Shown here in pieces: positions 1-6,256 of a DNA stretch of 9,080 nt (the first letter of the stretch is position 1; each line of letters begins with the position of its first letter). The notes beneath the pieces were generated by a model. That model saw only the letters and a program-made list of their open reading frames with translations. It was not told the origin of the DNA and ran no database searches. The stretch is from Candidatus Hydrogenedentota bacterium (lineage in GTDB: Bacteria; Hydrogenedentota; Hydrogenedentia; Hydrogenedentales; SLHB01). A program made the position numbers and the translations under genes. The stretch spans positions 1 to 9,080 of the forward strand of contig SLSB01000501.1 of the NCBI GenBank assembly GCA_007130675.1, read 5' to 3'.

Positions 1-53
1 CCCGGCGGTGTCGATATCGCCGCTATGGTATCTTCAGGAGCTGTCCGAATCAC
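1..53 (-). CDS. mnmE: tRNA modification GTPase MnmE (TrmE), N-terminal fragment, runs off the window
   Basis: Only 17 codons lie in the window, read leftward from a GTG at 51-53. They encode (M)IRTAPEDTIAAISTPP, and the next codon begins GG. The stretch DTIAAISTPPG is the hallmark start of MnmE, where the N-terminal tetrahydrofolate-binding domain opens with DTI-A-STP-G. MnmE works with MnmG to place a (carboxymethyl)aminomethyl group on U34 of certain tRNAs. The start overlaps the last 20 bases of jag in another frame, which suggests translational coupling, and jag-mnmE is the usual gene order at the end of the rpmH cluster. No strong Shine-Dalgarno is visible; a purine-rich AGAAGA lies about 8 bases upstream inside jag. 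The identity rests on a short match plus synteny. The GTG is inferred because no ATG is available in frame. Confidence 0.82.
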   Translation of the reverse strand, partial: MIRTAPEDTIAAISTPP

Positions 54-1509
54 CGGACGTGTCTTCTTTCGATTCCTGGCCGCTGGCGGGCTCGTCTCCA
101 GTCGAGACCGGCGCAAGCGGTTTCTGCGGACGCCGTTTGCGAATGGTCCCGCGCCGACTCACGGCACGTTTCGGACGAAAACGTTTGGCGCCGGCAAGGT
201 CTTCCTCGCCGCTGTCTTCCTCCTCCTCGAGGCGATCCGCGTCTTCGGCGGTAACGGTGGTTTCAGGCTCATCCGGTTGCTCAACTTCGTCTTCCTCGCT
301 GGGCGCAGGTTCCTGCGAATGCGGCGTCTTGCCTTCGTGCTTCTGCGCAACGTCCTCTTCTTCCGCATCCATGTCTTCGTCAAACCCATTGTCGAGGTCG
401 TCAGACATTTCCTCGGCAGCGCCGTTGCCGGCGGTCTCGTCAAAGTCCTCGGGGTAATCGTAGCCGTTATCCTCTTCTTCGGCGTCGCCTTCGGTTACGG
501 GGGCGATGATGACGCTGCGGTAATTGGACTCGCCCACGCTGAACGTGCGGATATCGGCGTCGTCGTGCAGGGCCATGTGCACGATGCGCCGCTCTTGGGG
601 ACTCAGTGGTTTCACCCGCATGCGGCGGCCGGTGGCCTTTGCCCGGTCTGCAAGACGCAAGGCCATGTCTTCGAGCGTGTCACGGCGGCGGTCCAGGTAG
701 CCCTCGACGTCCACGATGATGCGCTCGGCTTGCCGTTCTTCATCCTGACGGCCGAAGATCCGGTTGAGCAGATACTGCATGGCGGCGAGATTGCGGCCTT
801 TACGCCCGATAAGCAATGCGGAATCGGGTGATTGCACCGCCAGTTTCAGGCCACCCTGGTCGGTCTCGACCGGCTGCACAGTGGATTCAATGCCCATATT
901 CTCAATGATTCCCTGCAGCAGGGCGGCGGCCTCGTTGCTACGGGCGTCCGTGAGGACTTTCGCCGGCGGCCGCGGCTTGGGCGCGGGCCTGGGGCGTTCT
1001 TCGCGCGGGCGCTTCGGCTGTACGGTCTTCTTTTCGTTTTGTCTGCGGTTCGGTTTGCCGGAACGCCCTCCGGCCTGGGGTGCACGGGCCGGACGGTCGC
1101 GATCGCGGTCTCCGCCTCGTTTGCCGCCCTTATCGCGATCGCGCCGATCGCGTGCCTGCGGCTCGTTCTTGCGGCCGCCCTGCGCGCGGGGTCCGCGGTC
1201 GCCGTTGCCACCTCGGCCCCGCCGGGGCCGGTTCTTGTCGCCGTCGCGCCCCGTCCGGCCATGGTCTTGACGTTTGGCGCGATTGGCCGCGTCGACGCGA
1301 TTCCCGTCGGCCTCGATCGGATACCCGCCTTGGCCGGGCACCTCGGTAGACACGCGCACGGTCACATCGCGCACCCCAATGCCCAGAAAGCCTGGGCTGC
1401 CCTCATCCAGAATTTCGACGTGTGCGTCGTGCCGCTCGATCCCGAGTTCCTCGAGGGCTTTGTTGATGGCATCTTCCCGTTTTCGGGCACTCATTTCAAC
1501 CGATCTCAT
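34..1509 (-). CDS. jag: RNA-binding protein Jag/KhpB (Jag_N-KH-R3H) with long basic linker and acidic tail
   Basis: Single-stranded-RNA-binding protein of the SpoIIIJ-associated (Jag/KhpB) family, usually encoded just after yidC and linked in Gram-positives to cell elongation and division. From the ATG at 1507-1509 the product is 491 aa. The Jag_N domain is residues 1-54 (MRSVEMSARKRED; EGSPGFLGIG). A linker at about 55-186 is extremely rich in Arg, Gly, Asp and Pro. A KH domain at about 190-270 has the GxxG loop GRKG at 235-238. The R3H domain follows, with the R-x3-H signature in ERRIVHMAL (Arg307, His311). A 150-residue tail is strongly acidic, then has a basic patch at about 442-463. The start is fixed by AGGAGTT at 1518-1524, 8 bases upstream, and by homology; an upstream in-frame start at 1560 would overlap yidC and lacks family support. 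Typical family members are roughly 200-250 aa, so this one is about twice as long. The function of the extra segments is unknown. Confidence 0.93.
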   Translation of the reverse strand: MRSVEMSARKREDAINKALEELGIERHDAHVEILDEGSPGFLGIGVRDVTVRVSTEVPGQGGYPIEADGNRVDAANRAKRQDHGRTGRDGDKNRPRRGRGGNGDRGPRAQGGRKNEPQARDRRDRDKGGKRGGDRDRDRPARAPQAGGRSGKPNRRQNEKKTVQPKRPREERPRPAPKPRPPAKVLTDARSNEAAALLQGIIENMGIESTVQPVETDQGGLKLAVQSPDSALLIGRKGRNLAAMQYLLNRIFGRQDEERQAERIIVDVEGYLDRRRDTLEDMALRLADRAKATGRRMRVKPLSPQERRIVHMALHDDADIRTFSVGESNYRSVIIAPVTEGDAEEEDNGYDYPEDFDETAGNGAAEEMSDDLDNGFDEDMDAEEEDVAQKHEGKTPHSQEPAPSEEDEVEQPDEPETTVTAEDADRLEEEEDSGEEDLAGAKRFRPKRAVSRRGTIRKRRPQKPLAPVSTGDEPASGQESKEDTSGDSDSS

Positions 1510-1517
1510 CGATGCGT

Positions 1518-1524
1518 AACTCCT
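1518..1524 (-). promoter_or_regulatory. Ribosome binding site of jag
   Basis: AGGAGTT on the minus strand, 8 bases before the ATG at 1509 and just after the yidC stop. It supports the 491-residue form of Jag over a version extended by 17 residues into yidC. Confidence 0.85.
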
Positions 1525-1528
1525 CTTA

Positions 1529-3445
1529 TCATTCGCCGGTTTTGGATGCGCCTTTCGCATCTGCCCGGCGGGTTGTGCGGCTCTTCTTGCCGGTGGCCTT
1601 GGATTCTTTGGCGATCCGGCGTTTGCGGTCTTGCGCGGCCTTGTAGAAGTGCTGGCGCTTGCGCGGAGCCGTCTGTTTCTTAGGGGAAATATCGACGTCT
1701 TTTTGCATGCGGGTGATGACCTGCTGCACGATTCCCAGCAAGGTGCTTACCAGGATGTACAGGTTCAGCCCCGAGGCCATCCGATAGCAGATAACGCCAA
1801 AGAAGATGGGCATGATGGTCATCATGGTCTTCTGCTGTGGGTTTGCGGCGGCGCCGGTCTGCGGGAGAACCTTCTGACTTACCACCATCGAGGCGGCCAT
1901 AAGAATCGGCAACACATTGAGATACTCGAGGTACTCGCCGACAAACGGAACCCCCGTCATGAACGGCATGTGGAAGAGACGGTCCGGCTGGGACAAATCG
2001 GTGATCCAGAACAGGAAATGTGCGCCGCGCAGCTCATACGCGCTCCAGAGCATGCGGTAGAGCGCGATAAAAATGGGCATTTGCAGGAGCATCGGGAAAC
2101 ATCCGCCCACAGGGTTCACCCCCCGTTCCCGGTACATTTCCATCATTCGTTTGTTGAGTTCCTGCTGATCCTCCTTGTACTTTTCGCGTAGTTTCTCCAT
2201 TTCCGGGGCAAGCTGCTGCATCTTCTTCATGCTTTTCATGCTCTTGAGCGTCAAAGGAAGCATGACCAGACGCACGAGCACGGTGAGCAGAATAATCGCG
2301 ATACCGTAATTGGGTATCCACGAGTAGAACCAGTTCAACAGTCGCAGTAGAAACTTCGCGAATGCGTCCATAAACGCCCATGTGTCGCTTTGGAAAAAGC
2401 GCGGGACGGTCTCGAGCGTGGGCCAGGCGGCCGCAAGGGTCTGCAACCTGCTCGGGCCGACATAGAGGCGGAACGTCTGCATGTCGCTGGCACTGGGCGC
2501 CAAGGTCATGCGGGGCACTTCCATGCCGATGCGGAAGTCTTCGGCCGCGCCGTGATACATGGCCCGCACCACCGGGGTTTCCGCGTGTTCCTCGGCCAGA
2601 TGCTTCATGGCGACAATGAAATAGGCGCTCTTTACTGCGACCCACTCGGCGCCGGGCACAATTCGGGGTGGATCCGCAGCGGACATCCTGCGCGTGTCCT
2701 GATACTCGTTGCGCTCGCCGTGGCGCACCACAATGGCCTGGCCGACCCCCGCGGTCTTGTCGGGCGAATCGACGTCGGGCGCCCACGTCAAGACATAGGC
2801 GGGGGTTTGGTCGCGCCCGAACCGGCGCTCGGTATCTTCTCGGTTCTCGATGCGAACCTGGGTATCAATCACAAACGGCGGACCGGTAAGGGCAAACCTT
2901 TTGGCCACCTCGAGCGCGGGGGTCTCCAATGTGAAGGTCACGGCGCGACCGTCCGGTTCGACGGCGGCCTCGAATCGGCGGCGGTCCAGCTTTGTTCCGA
3001 GTTCCTCTTGCGCGGGAAACCGCAAGCCCAGGGGATACACGGCTTCGGTATCGGGCAGGTCCGTCTCGGGAACGAGTTGCACCACGTCATCAGCTTCGCG
3101 GTCGAGTATCACTTCCGCGCGTTTGAGCCGTCCGCCGATTCGGGTGAAGACAAGCCGCAATTGCTCGCTTTCGATGACGATATCGTCGCCCGGTTCAACG
3201 AATTCCGGAACAGGCGGCAAATACGGCCATGCGGCGTCCACGACTGCGTCAGGGTCCCGAACGTCCACGTCGGCATCAGGCTCGACGGGCACAGCTTCTG
3301 GAGTCGTCACGGGCGGTTCGTGCGGTGGTGCCTCCGGAAGTTGCCGGGGCGCGTAGTAGTTCAGCCAGACAAAGATCAGCACCGTCATCAAGATGATGCC
3401 GAGTATCTGATTCTTCAGCAGCCCTCTATCTTGTTCTTCATCCAC
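1529..3445 (-). CDS. yidC: Membrane protein insertase YidC (Oxa1 family, Gram-negative type)
   Basis: Inner-membrane insertase that places membrane proteins alone or with SecYEG. The 638-aa product has a first transmembrane segment at about 12-30. A proline/acid-rich spacer (35-90) and a large periplasmic beta-rich domain (to about 340) follow, as in diderm YidC. The conserved C-terminal insertase core runs from about 365 to 580. The groove arginine is Arg392 in LVRLVMLPLTLKSMKSMKKM. The cytoplasmic hairpin ends in RGVNPVGGCFPMLLQMPIF, and the last core helices include PQQKTMMTIMP and SGLNLYILVS. The C-terminal 55 residues are highly basic, as in forms thought to contact the ribosome. Translation starts at a GTG (3443-3445); the only nearby ATG is out of frame. 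A GGGAG lies 9 bases upstream. The gene is 99 bases after yidD, and its stop lies 19 bases before the jag start. Confidence 0.97.
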   Translation of the reverse strand: MDEEQDRGLLKNQILGIILMTVLIFVWLNYYAPRQLPEAPPHEPPVTTPEAVPVEPDADVDVRDPDAVVDAAWPYLPPVPEFVEPGDDIVIESEQLRLVFTRIGGRLKRAEVILDREADDVVQLVPETDLPDTEAVYPLGLRFPAQEELGTKLDRRRFEAAVEPDGRAVTFTLETPALEVAKRFALTGPPFVIDTQVRIENREDTERRFGRDQTPAYVLTWAPDVDSPDKTAGVGQAIVVRHGERNEYQDTRRMSAADPPRIVPGAEWVAVKSAYFIVAMKHLAEEHAETPVVRAMYHGAAEDFRIGMEVPRMTLAPSASDMQTFRLYVGPSRLQTLAAAWPTLETVPRFFQSDTWAFMDAFAKFLLRLLNWFYSWIPNYGIAIILLTVLVRLVMLPLTLKSMKSMKKMQQLAPEMEKLREKYKEDQQELNKRMMEMYRERGVNPVGGCFPMLLQMPIFIALYRMLWSAYELRGAHFLFWITDLSQPDRLFHMPFMTGVPFVGEYLEYLNVLPILMAASMVVSQKVLPQTGAAANPQQKTMMTIMPIFFGVICYRMASGLNLYILVSTLLGIVQQVITRMQKDVDISPKKQTAPRKRQHFYKAAQDRKRRIAKESKATGKKSRTTRRADAKGASKTGE

Positions 3446-3544
3446 CCTTTTGTTCTCCCTGGCGCTCCGTTATGTCACGGTCGCCTCGGCCGGTATCCGG
3501 CGCGGGTGCGCGCCGCCGGGCCTCTGGGCAGGATGAGCCTGGCG

Positions 3545-3766
3545 CTACGGAACGGGGTCGCAGCCGCCCCGGCTGTAGGGATGGCATCGCGCCACCCGCC
3601 AAATGGCATACCCTGCGCCGCGTATCACTCCGTAACGTTCGATGGCCTCGATGGCATAGCTCGAGCAGCTCGGCGTAAACCGGCAACTTGGTCCAAGGAT
3701 GGCTGCCAGAATGGGTGAGATGCCCCACTGGTAGCCGCGGATGAGCCACACCAGCACCTTACCCAC
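3545..3766 (-). CDS. yidD: Membrane protein insertion efficiency factor YidD
   Basis: Small membrane-associated protein that aids YidC-dependent insertion. From the GTG at 3764-3766 it is 73 aa, normal for the family. An amphipathic N-terminus (VGKVLVWLIRGYQWGISP) is followed by the invariant cysteine segment GPSCRFTPSCSSYA at about 25-38, and the product ends in ARCHPYSRGGCDPVP, all diagnostic of YidD. An AGGAGG Shine-Dalgarno at 3775-3780, exactly 8 bases upstream, decides the start over an in-frame ATG 45 bases further upstream, which would add 15 atypical residues. The start overlaps the last 8 bases of rnpA, so the two are probably translationally coupled. Confidence 0.96.
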   Translation of the reverse strand: MGKVLVWLIRGYQWGISPILAAILGPSCRFTPSCSSYAIEAIERYGVIRGAGYAIWRVARCHPYSRGGCDPVP

Positions 3767-4115
3767 GCAACAGACCTCCTTTTCGGAGAAGTGTGCGTAT
3801 CGCGTCTTCACACTGCGCGTAATCCAAGGTTACCGCGGCTGGCCGTGCCACCACCACCAGGTGCGCATCTTCGGCCAAGAGAGTGCGATGGGTGCGGTAA
3901 ATCTCGCGCACATAGCGCTTGAGACGATTGCGGATTACGGCTTTGCCAACCTTGCGCGATACGGCGATACCCAGTTTCCGCCCTTGCCCGTGCCGCCGGA
4001 CCGCGTGGCAAATAAACGCGCGACCCACCTGTTTTTCACCGTTCCGGTAAACGTCGAGGTACTCGGATTGTTTGGTGAGTCGTTCCCGACGGGGGAACTT
4101 GTTTTGGCCCGGCAC
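3759..4115 (-). CDS. rnpA: Ribonuclease P protein component
   Basis: Protein subunit of RNase P, which with the catalytic RNA removes 5' leaders from precursor tRNAs. The product is 118 aa, the usual size. It has an N-terminal RRERLTKQSEYLDVYRNG segment, where the family commonly has L-(K/R)-x4-F-x3-(Y/F)-x-(N/R)-G. The central conserved RNR helix is KVGKAVIRNRLKRYVRE (about 55-71, Arg62-Asn63-Arg64). Translation begins at a GTG (4113-4115), 23 bases after the rpmH stop. The leader contains AAGGTGATG as a modest ribosome binding site, and an ATG nearby (4122-4124) is out of frame. Position between rpmH and yidD is the classic order. Confidence 0.96.
   Translation of the reverse strand: MPGQNKFPRRERLTKQSEYLDVYRNGEKQVGRAFICHAVRRHGQGRKLGIAVSRKVGKAVIRNRLKRYVREIYRTHRTLLAEDAHLVVVARPAAVTLDYAQCEDAIRTLLRKGGLLRG
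3775..3780 (-). promoter_or_regulatory. Ribosome binding site of yidD
   Basis: Perfect AGGAGG on the minus strand, 8 bases before the GTG at 3766 and located inside the 3' end of rnpA. It decides the yidD start and implies coupling with rnpA translation. Confidence 0.9.
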
Positions 4116-4138
4116 AACAGGCTCATCACCTTCACACT

Positions 4139-4273
4139 TTACGCGCTGAGCCGTTTTCGGCCCTTCTGGCGGCGGCGGCGGATCACATTACGTCCTCCCA
4201 CCGTGGCCATGCGCGCGCGAAATCCATGATTTCGTTTCCGCTTCGTATTCGATGGTTGAAAAGTACGTTTCAC
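4139..4273 (-). CDS. rpmH: 50S ribosomal protein L34
   Basis: The 44-residue basic product is full-length L34. It opens (M)KRTFQPSNTKRKRNHGFR, continues ARMATVGGRNVIRRRRQKGR and ends KRLSA, matching the universally conserved family pattern. It is the first gene of the cluster. The start is GTG at 4271-4273, supported by GAGGAG at 4280-4285 with a 6-base spacing. The reading frame stays open far upstream because of GC-rich antisense sequence, but homology and the ribosome binding site place the true start here. Confidence 0.97.
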   Translation of the reverse strand: MKRTFQPSNTKRKRNHGFRARMATVGGRNVIRRRRQKGRKRLSA

Positions 4274-4279
4274 TACGCT

Positions 4280-4285
4280 CTCCTC
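4280..4285 (-). promoter_or_regulatory. Ribosome binding site of rpmH
   Basis: GAGGAG on the minus strand, 6 bases before the GTG at 4273. It is listed because it decides the start of a 44-codon gene inside a much longer open frame. Confidence 0.85.
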
Positions 4286-4312
4286 GGCGATGTACGGGTT
4301 GCTGTGTGTGTA

Positions 4313-4370
4313 ACTCATACCGCCTGAATGCGATATGGCCACAAATTCTCGCCGGTACTCTCGTATGAGT
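4313..4370 (-). repeat. Inverted repeat in the rpmH leader
   Basis: ACTCATAC (4313-4320) and GTATGAGT (4363-4370) are perfect 8-base reverse complements separated by 42 bases. In the minus-strand transcript, the first arm would begin about 2-3 nt from the predicted 5' end, so the leader could fold into a closed loop upstream of the rpmH ribosome binding site. The two arms do not extend beyond 8 bp. Function is unknown. Confidence 0.5.
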
Positions 4371-4378
4371 AGTTTGCA

Positions 4379-4408
4379 AGTATAGAATATTCTTAACGGA
4401 ATAGTCAA
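4379..4408 (-). promoter_or_regulatory. Sigma70-type promoter of the rpmH-rnpA-yidD-yidC-jag-mnmE cluster
   Basis: On the minus strand, a -35 box TTGACT (4403-4408) and a -10 box TATACT (4379-4384) are separated by 18 bp; each matches the consensus at 5 of 6 positions. The local sequence is AT-rich in a GC-rich neighbourhood, as expected of a housekeeping promoter. Transcription would start near 4372, giving rpmH a leader of about 100 nt. No other promoter is obvious further down the cluster. The remainder of the intergenic region (4409-4550) shows no motif I can support, and no convincing promoter for the divergent gene at 4551. Confidence 0.8.
4384..4393. promoter_or_regulatory. 10-bp perfect palindrome in the rpmH promoter spacer
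   Basis: AGAATATTCT is its own reverse complement and lies between the -35 and -10 boxes, sharing one base with the -10 box. The position suits an operator for a dimeric repressor. AT-rich short palindromes also occur by chance, so this is only a candidate site. Confidence 0.35.
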
Positions 4409-4550
4409 ATGCACGTCCTCACTATCTTGGGCCGCCCCTTTTGCCGTGATTTCCGGCGGTGCGCGCAGACGAAACCGGCGATTGGGGCTGGTGCGCAAGG
4501 TGGAAATCAATCGCGTTTCCGGGTAACCTGAAGTTCTAAGGTGCTGTTCA

Positions 4551-6113
4551 ATGCGGCGGAACGGATTCAGGTGGGTGATGATCACGAATTGCAGTAGCTT
4601 TAATGACAGGCTGTCACGAGTTGCGGCGGCGTTGGCTGTGATATTGCTTTTGCAATGGCAGGCACATGGCGCGGACGCGCCGCCGTTGCCCGAGGGGCTC
4701 GAGAGTGGAACGCCCAGCGGCCCCGCTTTGCCCGAAGGACTTGAGGATCCCGCACCCAGCGGCCCCGCGCTGCCCGAGGGGCTGGGGGACCCCGCGCCCA
4801 GCGGTCCCGCGCTGCCCGAGGGACTGGGGGACCCCGCGCCGAGCGCTCCCGCGCTGCCCGAGGGGCTGATGGAGGAACCCGCGCCCGTTGATCCGCCCGA
4901 AGAAGAGCCGGAAGCGCCGCGGAAGCTTCGCCCCGATTGGCTGCACGGGTTCTGGGACGTGCGGGGGGGCGTGCGCACGCAGAACGACCCGGCGCAATCC
5001 AAAGACGCCACGCTGGGCGAGATGCGTCTCCAACTCAGGGCGGATAAGGCGTGGGAACACGCTTTGCTGCGGTACCGGGGCGATTTTATCGGCGATGCCG
5101 TGCTCGAGGAGGTCGATTTTGATCTGCGCGAGTTGTCGTTGACGCTGACCCCCGCGCCGTTTGTGGATGTGCGTGTGGGCCGTCAGGTGTTGACGTGGGG
5201 CACGGGCGATCTGCTCTTCCTCAACGACCTGTTTCCAAAGGACTGGCAGGCGTTTTTGAGCGGCCGCGATGTCGAGTACCTCAAAGCGCCGTCGGATGCG
5301 CTCCGGACCACCTGGTTCACCGACTGGATCAATATTGACTTCGTGTATACGCCGCAATTTGACCATGACCGCTTCATTACCGGCGAACGCCTGAGCTTCT
5401 ACAATCCCCTGTTTGGCCGGACGGTTGGATCGGACAATCAGGTCAACTACAACGCGCCCAGCTCATGGTTTCGCGACGATGAGTTCGCGTTGCGCCTTTA
5501 CCGCATGGTCGGTAGCGCCGAGCTGGCGTTCTACGCGTATTCAGGCTACTGGAAGAGTCCGGGCGGCCAGCGTTTTCCGCCGCCACAAGCCACGTTTCCG
5601 AGACTCAGCGTCTACGGCGCCAGTCTGCGCGGCAACGTCCACAGGGGTATCGGCAACATCGAGCTCGCCTACTACGACTCGCGCCAGGACCGCAGCGGCA
5701 GCAACCCGTTCATCAACAACAGCGAGTTTCGGTTGCTGCTGGGTTACGAACAAGAAATCGGCCGAGAACTCACCGGTGCGGTGCAGTATTACCTCGAACA
5801 CATGATGGATTACAGCGCCTACCGCAACTCGCTCATCCCGTTTATCATGGACGCCCGGGATCGAAGCCGCCACCTGTTTACCGTGCGCCTGACCAAACTG
5901 CTTATGCGGCAGGACCTGATCCTGTCGTTGTTCGCCTTCTTCAGCCCGAGCGACGTCGACGCCTACCTGCGGCCCAACATCCGGTACCGGGTTACCGATA
6001 ACTGGATCGTCGAGTGCGGCGCCAACGTGTTCCTCGGGGAAAGCAAGACCACCTTCTTCGGCCAGTTCGAAGACAACACCAATGTCTATGCCGCCGCACG
6101 GTATTCGTTTTGA
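4551..6113 (+). CDS. Outer-membrane beta-barrel protein with LPEGL repeats (DUF1302-like, porin-type)
   Basis: The 520-aa product is predicted to be exported. A basic N-terminal region is followed by a hydrophobic segment at about 24-36 (VAAALAVILLLQW) and a likely cleavage near AHGA (38-41). Residues 44-113 are five 14-residue repeats around LPEGL, then an acidic-proline stretch. The rest alternates short amphipathic strands with aromatic girdle residues and ends RYSF, the C-terminal Phe typical of barrels recognised by BamA. The segment VGRQVLTWGTGDLLFLNDLF (about 210-230) resembles the early strand of DUF1302-type barrel proteins; that assignment is from memory and tentative. The substrate is unknown. 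The start ATG at 4551 has AAGGTG 7 bases upstream; a second ATG at 4578 also precedes the signal peptide but has poor spacing. The gene is divergent from the rpmH cluster. Confidence 0.75.
   Translation: MRRNGFRWVMITNCSSFNDRLSRVAAALAVILLLQWQAHGADAPPLPEGLESGTPSGPALPEGLEDPAPSGPALPEGLGDPAPSGPALPEGLGDPAPSAPALPEGLMEEPAPVDPPEEEPEAPRKLRPDWLHGFWDVRGGVRTQNDPAQSKDATLGEMRLQLRADKAWEHALLRYRGDFIGDAVLEEVDFDLRELSLTLTPAPFVDVRVGRQVLTWGTGDLLFLNDLFPKDWQAFLSGRDVEYLKAPSDALRTTWFTDWINIDFVYTPQFDHDRFITGERLSFYNPLFGRTVGSDNQVNYNAPSSWFRDDEFALRLYRMVGSAELAFYAYSGYWKSPGGQRFPPPQATFPRLSVYGASLRGNVHRGIGNIELAYYDSRQDRSGSNPFINNSEFRLLLGYEQEIGRELTGAVQYYLEHMMDYSAYRNSLIPFIMDARDRSRHLFTVRLTKLLMRQDLILSLFAFFSPSDVDAYLRPNIRYRVTDNWIVECGANVFLGESKTTFFGQFEDNTNVYAAARYSF
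4680..4889 (+). repeat. Five tandem 42-bp repeats coding for PALPEGLGDPAPSG-type units
   Basis: Five in-frame 14-codon units start at 4680, 4722, 4764, 4806 and 4848. The inner three are almost identical at the DNA level, while the first and last are more divergent. They encode a Pro/Gly/acid-rich linker between signal peptide and barrel. This pattern indicates expansion by slippage or unequal recombination. Confidence 0.93.
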
Positions 6114-6116
6114 GAA

Positions 6117-6157
6117 TACTCAGGACTGAGTAAGCCCTCATTAACAGATCCATGAGG
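6117..6157. repeat. Two small inverted repeats after the barrel gene
   Basis: TACTCAGGACTGAGTA (6117-6132) is a 6-bp stem with a 4-base loop, starting three bases after the stop codon. CCTCAT/ATGAGG (6136-6141 and 6152-6157) is a second 6-bp stem with a 10-base loop. Neither is followed by a run of T, so a standard intrinsic terminator is not shown. They could still end transcription weakly, protect the mRNA 3' end, or bind a regulator of the downstream methyltransferase operon. Confidence 0.4.
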
Positions 6158-6205
6158 TAGAACACCTTGTCTGCAAGCAGCCTCACTTCCGATGGAGAGG
6201 AAGCT

Positions 6206-6225
6206 GGAAAAACCCCAACGGGGCT
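6206..6225 (-). terminator. Possible short intrinsic terminator on the minus strand
   Basis: On the minus strand AGCCCC-GTT-GGGGTT forms a 6-bp hairpin (one G-U pair) and runs directly into a T tract that is five bases long in total. The stem is short. No minus-strand gene lies just upstream, so it would only stop antisense transcripts leaving the methyltransferase region. Confidence 0.3.
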
Positions 6226-6256
6226 GTTATCTTGTGGGAGACAGGGGGGCGATCCA

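Noticed and set aside
25..1683. Long plus-strand open frames opposite jag (25-831 and 832-1683)
   Set aside because: They are antisense to a gene with clear Jag_N, KH and R3H domains; their translations lack family motifs and reflect GC-rich third positions.
2390..3718. A 442-codon plus-strand open frame opposite yidC and yidD
   Set aside because: It lies over two well-supported genes, has no recognisable domain, no ribosome binding site I trust, and fits a shadow frame in GC-rich DNA.
3438..3749. A 103-codon minus-strand frame across the yidD-yidC junction
   Set aside because: It overlaps yidD in another frame, shows no known motif, and yidD is unambiguous.
4304..4312. DnaA-box-like TTACACACA
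   Set aside because: One mismatch from the degenerate box and isolated; a single copy does not support an origin.
4680..4889. Tandem repeats as a CRISPR-like array
   Set aside because: The units are contiguous, in frame and without spacers; they are coding repeats.
4139..5011. A 290-codon minus-strand frame continuing upstream of rpmH
   Set aside because: Only the last 44 residues (L34) are real; the upstream part crosses the promoter and is the antisense of the barrel-gene repeats.
4614..5366. A 250-codon minus-strand frame opposite the barrel gene
   Set aside because: Its repeats are just the reverse of the LPEGL-coding repeats, and the plus-strand frame has signal peptide and barrel features.
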